From contig CM070625.1 of assembly GCA_036346255.1 (NCBI GenBank), positions 32,802,520 to 32,866,519 on the forward strand: a stretch of DNA of 64,000 bases. The letters are read 5' to 3'. Positions 1 through 9,450 of this stretch are shown in pieces. The notes under the pieces are model-generated. The model was not told the origin of the DNA. It ran no database searches and was given only the letters and a program-made list of their open reading frames with translations. The DNA is from Ampelocalamus luodianensis (lineage: Eukaryota; Streptophyta; Magnoliopsida; Poales; Poaceae). Within the stretch, counting starts at the first letter, position 1; every line of letters starts with the position of its first letter. Both the position numbers and the translations under genes were made by a program.

Positions 1-430
1 TTTGATGAGCCTCGACTCTAGGAGGTCCGCCGGCATCGTGCCCCCGACACAGTCTACCAATGTCGTACCCTTGCCTTTGGGAGGTCCACTGGCGTCGTAC
101 CCCAACCAGCTCTACGCGTGCGATGATGCCCTCGCCCCCGGGAGGTCCACCGGCCTCGCACCCTCGACTACTTCCTCACAGGCCCTCGACCCAATCTACC
201 AGCGCCGCACCCTCTCCCCTGGGATGTCCCCCGGTCTTGTGCACCTCACTTGGACCTCCAGCGCCGTGGCCCCCGACCGACTCTGCGCTCACCCCAGGTC
301 TGGTCCATGTGCGCCGCTCCAGACCCGGTCTGCGTATGCTACTCCGAGCATGGTTCACACCGCATCCTGGACCTTCTGCACTCCCCCACCAGGTCTGCGT
401 CGTAACCCCGGTCCCTAGCCCACTTCCGCA
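1..430. repeat. GC-rich degenerate tandem array (period about 60 bp)
   Basis: A recurring GGAGGTCC-type segment begins near 21, 81 and 141, with a variant near 222, giving units of about 60, 60 and 80 bp. All frames look open because of base composition, and none carries a recognisable domain. It is the left flank of E1 and has a counterpart in style (CTCGAC/TCGATGG units) in the right flank at 49119-49505. Confidence 0.6.
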
Positions 431-1052
431 CTCCTGAACCAAGTTTTTTAGATAATAAAAGAGTAAATATCTCCCGATCTCTGCATCCGAGGATACACGC
501 AGTCCAAAATTTATTATATAAATCAAAAAATTCTTAACCAGGCGAAACAGTAGCCCTATAAACCATAATGAAGCGGCAAAACAAACGTCGTAAAAACATA
601 AACTAACGCCAAAACAAAAGCCGTAAAAACAGTAAACATCCTTTTGAAGAGAAACAATGACATAAATGTGTTTCAAACATCTCGAAGCCTATTATATAGC
701 TTCCACCTATTTTTGCTGAAAATCTCCCTTGTAATGACCTCTAATCCTGAACCAAGTCAGTGCCGTGACCCCTAAACCCTGGAATATTGGTGTCCAATTC
801 CTTCTAGCCTGGACTCACGCACAAGTCATGCACTGCCCAGCTCCTCTCCTAGCTCAGCCACGGCACTTCTGGCCCATCCCCTGCTCCACACACACACCGC
901 ATGCATGAATCCCTTCTATTTTTTGCACAACAGTAGTACCCCCAAACATGCACAGGCCATGCACTACTCCTACGCAGCACCGCTTGTCGCTCCATGCAGG
1001 CATAAAGCTCTGTCACACACAGCAACTTTTTCTCTTCTCATGCGGTAGATAC
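431..1052. other. Unassigned flanking DNA left of E1
   Basis: No gene seen. The first part is AT-rich and the second half mixed in composition. It ends in GATAC (1048-1052), which is repeated exactly at 49054-49058 beyond the E1 3' LTR and is the target-site duplication of E1. Confidence 0.5.
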
Positions 1053-1230
1053 TGTTAGATTTAATCTTGTTTTAGTTGTTAGTTTCCGTTTCATAGTAGG
1101 CATCCCAGTCAGAGTCCGAGTCGTAGAAACCGAGCCTGTCTACGTGTGTGAATCGGAAAGGTGTCGTAAGCAAGCAATGTATGAGGTGAGTTGTAGAGTT
1201 GAAGAAATAGAATAGAAAAAAGAAGAGCAA
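1053..1230 (+). repeat. E1 5' LTR, left part
   Basis: Aligns with the start of the E1 3' LTR (48541 onward). Near 1164 it lacks about 33 bp present at about 48652-48684 in the 3' LTR, including the TATATAA-like box. It ends at AGCAA (1226-1230), the target duplication of E2, and resumes at 46283. Confidence 0.9.
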
Positions 1231-1961
1231 TGTAATACCCCAAATGTATTCGAGAGAGAAGAAATAAATTAGAGAGAAGGACCAATTAAAAAAACTGTTT
1301 TAACAGGAGATTAGAGGGTGGTTTATGCATAGTTTGGACAACCTGGGCTGTGGACTTTCGGCCCACAGCATTTAGGCCCAAGGGGAAGGGGTATCTGGCC
1401 ACATAAGAAGGAGAGGGGGCAACCCTAGGGTTGCTACAATAGCATGGCTACAGTGCCGTCGCCGAGCTACAGTGCCCTTCCACCCCTTGCTTTCGCTGCC
1501 AACTAAGAAGGAGGAAGGGAGAAAGCTCCTCGGGTGCTGCCGGCTAAGGAAGAGAAAGGAAGAAGAAGGGAGGGGAAGAAGGGAGGAAGGAAAGGGACAA
1601 ATCGTGGCCTGGGGTTGGTGTTCATCGCGTTCAGCGGTGGTTCTTCAAAGGTAAGATGCGATCCCCTTCCGATTAGTGGATTATTTGATCTTTAACAATA
1701 TCGGTATTTAGGTCTCACTAGAGCATATCGGGTTGGGTGACGTTTTTGAGTTATTTAGCGGCAGAATTTGATCTATCCATCTCCTAGAGAATTGTAGGCG
1801 ATGTCGATAAATTTCTGTAGAGTACAAGACCACGTCGTTTGGACGAGCGATTCAAAAGTTATGAATTTATTAGTGTGACTATTCTGTAAATCTGTCGGTA
1901 TTTTGACAGGTTTTAGTAATCTGACTTGAGCGATCAGTTAAGGGAAAAATTAGAGGAGCTC
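1231..1961 (+). repeat. E2 LTR, left part
   Basis: Contains a GGCCCA-rich stretch (about 1360-1400), CTACAGTGCC-like motifs (about 1450-1475) and a purine-rich GAAGGAAGG tract (1500-1600). Ends with AGCTC (1957-1961), the presumed target duplication of E3, whose right partner is lost. Confidence 0.75.
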
Positions 1962-4102
1962 TGTAACATCCCCAAGTTAATTAATGAGAATTGGTATGCA
2001 TCTCATCAGCATGCATGACATTTTGGAAACATTTGCATAATATTTTGCACTTGGAAATTTATCAAACAAATTAAACATACACTTCAAATATGGACTCCAA
2101 ATAAAAACAGGAACAAAAACCTTTGATCATCATCTGGAAGCAATTTATTCAAATACTATAATAATTATCATGAATTAATATAATTTTTTCCAAATTTTTG
2201 GGACTAGTTAAACCCTTAGAAAATTCAAACACCATTAAAAGACCTAGACTAAGTTTGAATTTATTTTACACAAATTATATTATGAACAGTGACTTTAATA
2301 ATTTTTATAAATACTATGTCATCCCAGAAAAAACCATGAATTATTTCGGAATTTTTAGAATTTTATTTCTATTTTTAGAGCCTCAGTCAAAACCTTTTGT
2401 TATTTGGTCAAACTGATTTCAAAACTCAGGCTCTACTGTTGCACTGACTCGAACCGGACCCTGGCTCAAACCCGACGCACCCACTTGACTCAGCCCGACC
2501 GCCTAAACGCACTCACACGCGGGTCGTCGGATCTTGATCGAAGGGCTCAAGTGGAGGGGGGCCGCTCGGACCACTTCGAACGGCCACAACATCCTGACCA
2601 TCCATTTCTTATCGTGCGGCCCAAATACCCTAGAGCTGATCAGACCGAGCCGCCTTTCTTCACAGCCACTGCCAGCGGGCCCCACCGCGACTGGGTCTTC
2701 TTCAACCTCGGGCAGGCGAGGCTCAGAGCGCGCCTGCCACGCGCCCGCAGCGCTCTGCCCCGCTCCGTCACCTCCGTGACTGCACCGCCCTCGCCGACCA
2801 GTCCTAGAGCACCGCTTTCTAACGCCGCCTCTTCCTCCGTCCTCTCCCCGCTTTAAACCGCCTCCCTGTTCTCCCATTCCTCCATTCCTCCTCTCGGTGG
2901 CCGAGGAGGAAGAGGCTCCTTCTTGCTCTCTTCTCAGGTAAAATCCGCGCCGCCTTGTCCCTTAACTTCTCCTTTGTATGCCGTTTCTATTTCAGCTGAT
3001 TTGGGTCGCTGTGTTTGCTTGTAGTCCACGGTCCATACCAGACGCTCTCGGCGCTCCAGAGCTCGCCCCGAGCGGCACCTCTTAGCCATTTCCCTCTCTG
3101 GTGAGCCCCTGCTTTTTCTTGCGCGTCACTTTATGCCTTGAGGTGCAAACCACTTTTCCCCTCAATCAATTTGAATTGATGCTTTACAGGATTGCGGGAA
3201 ATCGAGTTTTTTCCTTTTTGTTGGACGACAACCCTAGTTGCGGTCATTTGTCGTTCGGGTGAGTATTTTTACGATTCCTTGTGCTTTCTCCATCTACGAG
3301 CCACCCTCAAGCTCCCTTGACCACTCATTGTCTTCCTTGTTGCCCAGGGAACTCTCCCCTCGTGAAGCCTTCCCGCCGCCGCGGCCATTGACGACGTCAA
3401 ACCACCTCAGAGCTTCTTCGACCCTCTCCACCCTCTGGTAAGCATCAGTGACCACCCTGGAAGCTTAAGCATGCCTTTCTTTGCTTAAATGCTTGACAGA
3501 ACGCTGCTTGCACGATAGTCGTATGGTCACCTCCGCTCGCCGGCGTTGCGCGCGCTTCTGCGCCGTCAGGCTCGATTAAAGGTACCCTAGGATCGCACGG
3601 CTATTAGGCACCCATTTTGGCCTTGTCCGCGCCGTCGGTCACCGCGCGATGAGCAGCCGGCAAGCTTCGCGGGCGCGGCCCTGTTGTCAGTTTTCCGTCC
3701 GAAAACAGTGTGCATTGTTAGTACTTATTTGCTAAAGGGAAAACGTATTGTTAGTATACTTTGAACAGAATTACGTTTTCAGATTTAGAAGACGTGTTCT
3801 TGAGAATACGCCTTCGGTCTATTTGAGACCGGGACCGAGCCCTTGTTGACCGGGTCAAACCCTTGACCCCGGGTCCCACTGGTCAGTCTCTAGGGCTAGC
3901 TTCACCCGTGTGCTAGAAGTATTAAATGCAAAAATAAATTCCGAAGTGAATTATTGTTACACTGAAAAATCATTTAACTTCTAAAATCCATATCTAATCC
4001 AAATAAACTCCAAATTAAATGAAACCAGTTTTGATATTTTTCTTATTATGTGAATTTTATTTTTCAATAGGTTTCAATTATGTCTCTGTAGCATAGAATA
4101 TA
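1962..4102 (+). repeat. E3 5' LTR, left part
   Basis: An AT-rich start, a GC-rich promoter-like core (2450-2930) with a TTTAAA-type box at 2852, then GC-rich transcribed-leader-like sequence to about 3660 and an AT-rich tail. The order matches the E7 LTR. I infer that it continues at 24491 after the E4/E5 block. GC-rich open frames here have no domain support. Confidence 0.65.
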
Positions 4103-4981
4103 TGATGAGGACATGACCCCTATGGATACAACCATATTTGCTATGCTTACTGTTCCAAGTATAAGAGCTCGTACGCTTCACTTAAATTATCAGCGCCATG
4201 TCACTTTTGGTCCAAGAGCAAGCAGTTCGAGCTGGACCCGTTTTGGAATCCAGTTCGGCCTCCAGAATTAGCCTGACAACACCAATTTAAAACAGACATA
4301 ACTTTCACATACGGAGTCCGTTGGAGGTCCACGAGTACTTGATTGAAAGCTTATTTCGTCCTCTTTCCAACGGATCCGGTCTCACCTTTAAATTCCATCT
4401 AGACTGATTGCAATCATCAAAAGAAGATGTCATATCACTTGTTTGGGTCAATCTGGGCCTTGTAATCATACTGAACTTAGCCCATCTGCCGGTGGAACAC
4501 CTCAGGGTGCTGTTACTGTTCATGTGAACAGTAATCCATGAGATTAGTCCCACCCCCTTAGTTCTATTAGATGTGTGGCTCCTCATCCCCTATTTAAGGA
4601 GGTCGCACCCCCTCTAGTTTTCTTGGATTTTGTTTAGTTAAAAGTTAGCCTTGTTGCAACTTCGTGTATTGGCTTGTGTCGACTAGACCAACCATAATAC
4701 CGTTTCAAAATCCCAACTCAATTCAATATTTAATTCCTATTTGCAATTTCAGATTGCTTTATCTTTTTCTTGCGTACTTCTTCGGTGTATGCAGGAATCG
4801 ACCTTCGTGGTCAGGTCATCCGGGTATTCGTGCACGGTTGATAACGACTTGTCAATCGATTCGGCGATTGCATGGTTTCGAGCCTTGTGTGTTCGTAGCC
4901 GGGATCGTGAGAGTTGGCGACGCCTCACGAACTTATCGTTCTCATCGAAAGATCGGGCCAACAATCGGACCGGGTTCATCA
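4103..4981 (+). repeat. E4 5' LTR
   Basis: 879 bp, starting TGATGAGG and ending TTCATCA. It is strongly similar to 8580-9450. Differences between the two copies fall mainly at CAG/CTG positions (see findings). Confidence 0.85.
4590..4599 (+). promoter_or_regulatory. TATA box of E4 5' LTR
   Basis: CTATTTAAGG lies in the middle of the LTR and is conserved in the 3' LTR at 9064-9073. The position suits a Pol II promoter at the U3/R boundary. Confidence 0.6.
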
Positions 4982-6517
4982 AGTGGTATCGAGCTTGATT
5001 GATCGGTGAGAATTTCCAGTTTTCTAGTAGTATATTCATTTTTCATACCTAGAGTCCAGAAAATTGCCCCAAAAAAATTATTTCATCTATCATCCCTGTC
5101 CGAACCCCTTTGAGCCATTGCAATTTTCTTTTCGGTATTTTGCTTGTTGAATCATTGGTTGCATCGTCGTGTCTAGTTGCTTATCTTTAGCTCTAGTTAT
5201 TGTCTAGTTGGTCATGGTATAGATTGCTTCTTGTGTTTTCCTTCGCGTTGCCTGATCGTTCGTTTAGGGTCTTAGTTTTTGCATCTAAAACAGAAAATTC
5301 GTGGGTTAGAACTCCTCTAATCTGCACTAAAAACTAGAAAATCCTTACTGTTGTTCATCTGGAAAAAAGAGAGGGTTGATGTAATCTTTTGGGAGAATTG
5401 ATGTTATTTGCGACTTACGACAAACCTTAGGGCCAACCAAATATTAGAAGGAAAAAGAAGCGTTGCATAGAACAAAGCATGGTAAAAAAAAAAAAAAGAG
5501 AAAAGAAAAGTGCATGAAAATTGGTGGAGACCTTCTACATATAACCAAAAGCTTCCACAAAAAATTTCAGCAAGTTTGGCCCACGGGTTTGAAAGATATA
5601 GCAGTTTCAAATTTAAACCCGAGACGGATTCCAGTCCGAGTAGAATTCCGTATCCGAGACACCTTCAGTAAAACGGGCATAACTTTTGCATACGGTGTCC
5701 GTTTTTGACATTCTTGTACTCGTTTTGAATCTAATGACGAGGCGCATCTTTTCTACCTAAGCCACTAGTCTCCCTCCAGGTGCCCCAAAATCGGCCATCT
5801 TCGGCCCCGAATTCGCGTTGCAAGTTTTCGGTTTCTGTTTTTGCCGTTTCTTTTGATCTTCCTTTCGGAATTTGGAGTTCACCTTAACTGCAATGTTGTA
5901 GATCTCGTCGAAACCTTTCAAACAAGCATATATAAGCCATATAAAATTTTGCTTTGTTTATCGTTTCAGACTAGCTGTTGTTTCTGCTCAATCTAGAGGG
6001 CTGTTCGCGTGCACCCATATCACTGTTTTTGTGCTCTACATCGCGCGGACAATCTTGTGCCCTAAGAAAGAAGTTTGAGTAGTTGCTAGCGTCTCTCCTA
6101 GCACTTGTTGTGAGGCTTTCCTTGCTTGCATCAAGTCACATTGATCGTTGCGTGTGCGTACATACACTTCTCTTCATAGGGCTTTGATTAGCTAGCTTTG
6201 ATTAGGCTAGGATCAGCAACATTGGCTAGTACTTTGAACAATCTTTCAACTTGCATTAATTGTTTTGATTATTGCTGATCCTTGCTACCATATTGAAGCC
6301 TTCAAGCTCCACTTCCTACTAACTCAGCGGTGTCGTTCCTCGCAATCGTTGGGTGATCGCAAGTGAGAGTATCACGAACCACCACCGGTTGTACCACTTC
6401 CTTCTTGCATTGGTAAGAACGGGTATAAGCTTGAGTGTGAGTGACTTGGTTAAGCCTCGAACCTAGTAGTTGATAGGGACATATACTTGTGATTTGTTTC
6501 CTTCTTTTCTACTAACT
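4982..6517 (+). other. E4 leader, non-coding
   Basis: About 1.5 kb between primer site and gag with no supported gene. At 5674-5710 it holds a diverged copy of an LTR segment (CATAACTTTTGCATACGGTG; compare about 4299-4323), which suggests internal duplication of LTR material. Confidence 0.6.
4984..4997 (+). other. E4 primer-binding site (Met-tRNA type)
   Basis: TGGTATCGAGCTTG starts two bases after the LTR end and resembles the plant initiator-Met-tRNA primer site TGGTATCAGAGC. Confidence 0.75.
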
Positions 6518-7320
6518 ATGGCGATTCACGGAAAGATTGCAAGATATATCCACCTCTTCTTGAATGTTGGACGGAGTGCAAGATAGTGAGCGAGGAAGAT
6601 ACACACTTGAGGCAAGTTTTTCACCACGGAGGTATATGATAGTGATAGCATGTCTCATAAAATTAACTTCACGGTACCCTCTTTTCTTTGGGAATTATGA
6701 TCCCGATGCTTATCTCACATGGGAATTAGATGTACAACAATTATTTGCATGTCATGAATTTCTGATCATCTAAAAGTTAGGGTCATTACAGTGAGTTTTA
6801 TGATTTTGCATCTATTTGGTGGAGTGAATATTGTCGTAGTAATCAGAACATACCTAGAACATGGAATGATTTGAAGAGAGCAATGAGACATAGATTTGTA
6901 CCTTCATATTATTCTCGTGAATTGCTTAATAAATTGCAACACTTAAGACAAGGTAGTAGTTCTGTAGAGGATTATTATCAAGATTTGCAAACTGCTTTGT
7001 CTCGTTGTGGTTTAGAAGAAACTGAAGATGCAAAGATAACTAGATTTCTTGGAGGATTAAACCATCAAATTCGGAATAAACTTGTTTATAAATCTCCCAC
7101 TTGTCACTCGTTTGTTTCGTCTTGCTTGCCAAGTTGAAAAAGAAATCTGGACGACAATCCAAGACCGTTCGTGCTCTTTCGTCTACTTCGCTACACCTTC
7201 ACGTGTACATGAAACAAATAAGCGCACGGTACAAACCTCTGCATCAAGATCATCTTCGGTTGCTTCTCCTGCTGCTGCATCTACCATGATGGCCGCCCCT
7301 ACTGCTGTGGGCGTTACTCT
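6518..7320 (+). pseudogene. E4 gag, frameshifted
   Basis: Encodes the capsid-type Retrotrans_gag region of a grass Gypsy element, the structural protein of the virus-like particle. ATG 6518 is the likely start. Residues resembling FGNYDPDAYLTWE appear near 6690-6737. RFVPSYYSRELLNKLQHLRQ and SVEDYYQDL follow at 6871-7137, then VTRLFRLACQVEKE in another frame at about 7103-7145. At least three frame changes or stops (around 6600-6690, 6770 and 7085) break it. A Ser/Thr/Ala-rich linker follows, but the CCHC knuckle expected after it is missing. Confidence 0.75.
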
Positions 7321-7981
7321 GTCTCGTTGTCTTGCACCCATGGCTCGCTTATTGTTAATTGAGCTGGAGCAAGAAGAGGAAGGAAAAGCTTTTAACTACT
7401 CACCAATTTCAGTATCAACATCATCTGAGGCGATCCTACAAGGTAATACCAAAGGTACTGATTTGAACACTCAACCTAAGAACAATAACCATGATTTCAT
7501 GCCTAGTATCATTGAGCAAAGGGAAAATCAGATTGTAGTAGAAACCACTGCATCACATGAGGTGGATGAATCTAGTGCTGAGAAGGTAGAAATTAATTTC
7601 CTAGCTACAGAATCTGATATTATTGAGAATTTGCATGAATCCTGTGATAATTTGATTGATTTGCCAACAGAGTTGAGTGCACCATGTGCTGAAATAATTG
7701 AATTGCATGCTATTTTGAATGAGTCATGTAATGATTTAATCACATACAATGATCATGTGGAATTGGTTAGATATAAAGACGTTTTGACTAGAATTTCTCC
7801 TACTGACTCTTTATGTTATATTATGTTGGATCCACCTGTGAAATTGTCACATGCTATGGAGAAAGTTTCTGAAATCGCATGTTCAAAATGCTTGTCTAGT
7901 GCCTACATCCCTGGGTATAAGTTTAATTTTATTGGAGATTATGGTGTAGACAATCAATTCTTGTTTATCGAATATGCATAA
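7321..7981 (+). CDS. E4 unknown ORF-X1, fused in frame to the gag tail
   Basis: Not recognised. It is the 3' part of a 299-codon open frame (7082-7981) that begins in the gag C-terminus and continues through the Ser/Ala-rich linker without a stop. The product is acidic, rich in Glu, Ser and Asn, with repeated ESC(D/N)(N/D)LI motifs (about 7639-7650 and 7723-7740) and a Cys-containing tail. No zinc knuckle, protease or RT motif is seen. Being open for about 660 bp of AT-rich DNA in a decayed element suggests former selection. It could be a lineage-specific accessory protein or remnant linker of a polyprotein whose pol was deleted. Confidence 0.45.
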
Positions 7982-7992
7982 CTTGTGATTGC

Positions 7993-8577
7993 ATGGATGA
8001 ATTGAAGCTTGCTATTTTGAACAACAACTATTATGTACAGAATCTTGTTCATTATGAGAGAAAATTAAAATTTAGTATTCATTCAATGCCCATGTGTTTA
8101 TCTCTTGTTGCACCATCTAGTGTGGACAATCTGCATCAAGATGTTGAAGTATGGAAGAATTTACACATCCTTTCACCCTTGCTAGATGAATTTGCTATTG
8201 CTCCATTGAAATATAATAATATGGATGAACTTTGTTTGATTCCAAAAGTTGTAGATTTGCCCATATGTGCTACCACTGCAAGTTTACAACTTCAGAGAGT
8301 TGAATTGCATAAATACTTCACTTATATTTGCAAAACTAGTTGCCATAATTGCTATATGAGAAATTTTATTTTGCTCATTAACATATATGATTATTCTTGG
8401 GGTAATAATACAATGATCTTTTATGATCACTGCTGTCGTCTAACATTAATTGTGCAACAACGAAGAACCGTTAAAACAGATGACATATACATATACCATG
8501 CATACACTTTGGCTTCTTTGTTACCCTATTTTCAGCTTATCAAAAGCCGAGGACGGCTTTGTTTTCAAGAAAGGGAG
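7993..8577 (+). CDS. E4 unknown ORF-X2, runs up to the polypurine tract
   Basis: Not recognised. It starts at ATG 7993, twelve bases after ORF-X1 stops and in a different frame, so the two may once have been one frame. It encodes a moderately hydrophobic protein with many Leu, Cys, His and Tyr residues (for example around 8320-8360) and no obvious catalytic motif. The open frame continues into the 3' LTR and stops at 8775, but the meaningful part probably ends at the polypurine tract. Its place, where integrase or an env-like gene would sit, makes it an accessory-gene candidate. Confidence 0.4.
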
Positions 8578-8579
8578 GA
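8564..8579 (+). other. E4 polypurine tract
   Basis: CAAGAAAGGGAGGA lies directly before the 3' LTR start (TGATGAGG at 8580) and would prime plus-strand synthesis. Confidence 0.75.
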
Positions 8580-9450
8580 TGATGAGGACATGACCCCTAT
8601 GGATACAACCATATTTGCTATGCTTACTGTTTCAAGTATAAGAGCTCGTACGCTTCACTTAAATTATCAGCGCCATGTCACTTTTGGTCCAAGACAAGCA
8701 AGCGATTCGAGCTGGACCCGTTTGGAATCGATTCGGCCTCGAATCAGCGACAATACCAACTTAAAACAGACATAACTTTCACATACGGAGTCCGTTGGAG
8801 GTCCACGAGTACTTGATTGAAAGCTTATTTCGTCCTCTTTCCAACGGATCCAGCCTCACCTTTAAATTCCGTCTGGACTGATTGCAATCGTCAAAAGAAG
8901 ACGTTATATCACTTATTTGGGCCAATCTGGGCCTTGTAATCATACTGAACTTAGCCCATCTGCCGGTGGAACACCTGAGGGTGCTGTTACTGTTCACGTG
9001 AATAGTAATCCGTGAGATTAGTCCCACCCCCTTAGTTCTATTAGATGTGTGGCTCCTCATCCCCTATTTAAGGAGGTCGCACCCCCTCTAGTTTTCTTAG
9101 ATTTTGTTTAGTTAAAAGTTAGCCTTGTTGCAACTTCGTGTATTGGCTTGTGTCGACTAGACCAACCATAATACCGTTTCAAAATCCCAACTCAATTCAA
9201 TATTTAATTCCTATTTGCAATTTCAGATTGCTTTATCTTTTTCTTGCGTACTTCTTCGGTGTATGCAGGAATCGACCTTCGTGGTCAGGTCATCCGGGTA
9301 TTCGTGCACGGTTGATAACGACTTGTCAATCAGTTCAGCGATTGCGTGGTTTCGAGCCTTTGTGTTCGTAGCCAGGATCGTGAGAGTTGAGCGACGCCTA
9401 CCAAACTTATCGTTCTCATCGAAAGATCGGGCCAACAATCGGATTCATCA
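8580..9450 (+). repeat. E4 3' LTR
   Basis: Starts TGATGAGG, with a TATA box at 9064-9073. It ends at ATTCATCA (9443-9450), which is also the first sequence of the truncated E5 LTR-A, so the exact boundary is ambiguous by about 8 bp. Confidence 0.85.

Larger units (their letters stand above)
4103..9450 (+). mobile_element. E4: non-autonomous Gypsy-type element with gag and unknown ORFs, no pol
   Basis: Two LTRs (4103-4981 and 8580-9450) start TGATGAGGACATGACC and share a TATA box. A Met-tRNA-like primer site follows the first and a purine tract precedes the second. Between them lie a long leader, a broken gag and two reading frames of unknown function; no protease, RT, RNase H or integrase motif is present. 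The flanks (ATATA left, ACAAC right) are not a target duplication, and the right end is fused to truncated E5 LTR sequence, so the ends were altered after insertion. Confidence 0.8.

Noticed and set aside
2..437. Proline-rich frames (125 and 138 codons) in the first 430 bp
   Set aside because: They come from a GC-rich degenerate tandem repeat; two frames are open together and neither has a recognisable motif.
2404..2877. 150-codon plus-strand and 124-codon minus-strand frames
   Set aside because: They overlap each other within the GC-rich promoter part of the E3 LTR; no domain and a simple Arg/Pro/Ala-rich make-up.
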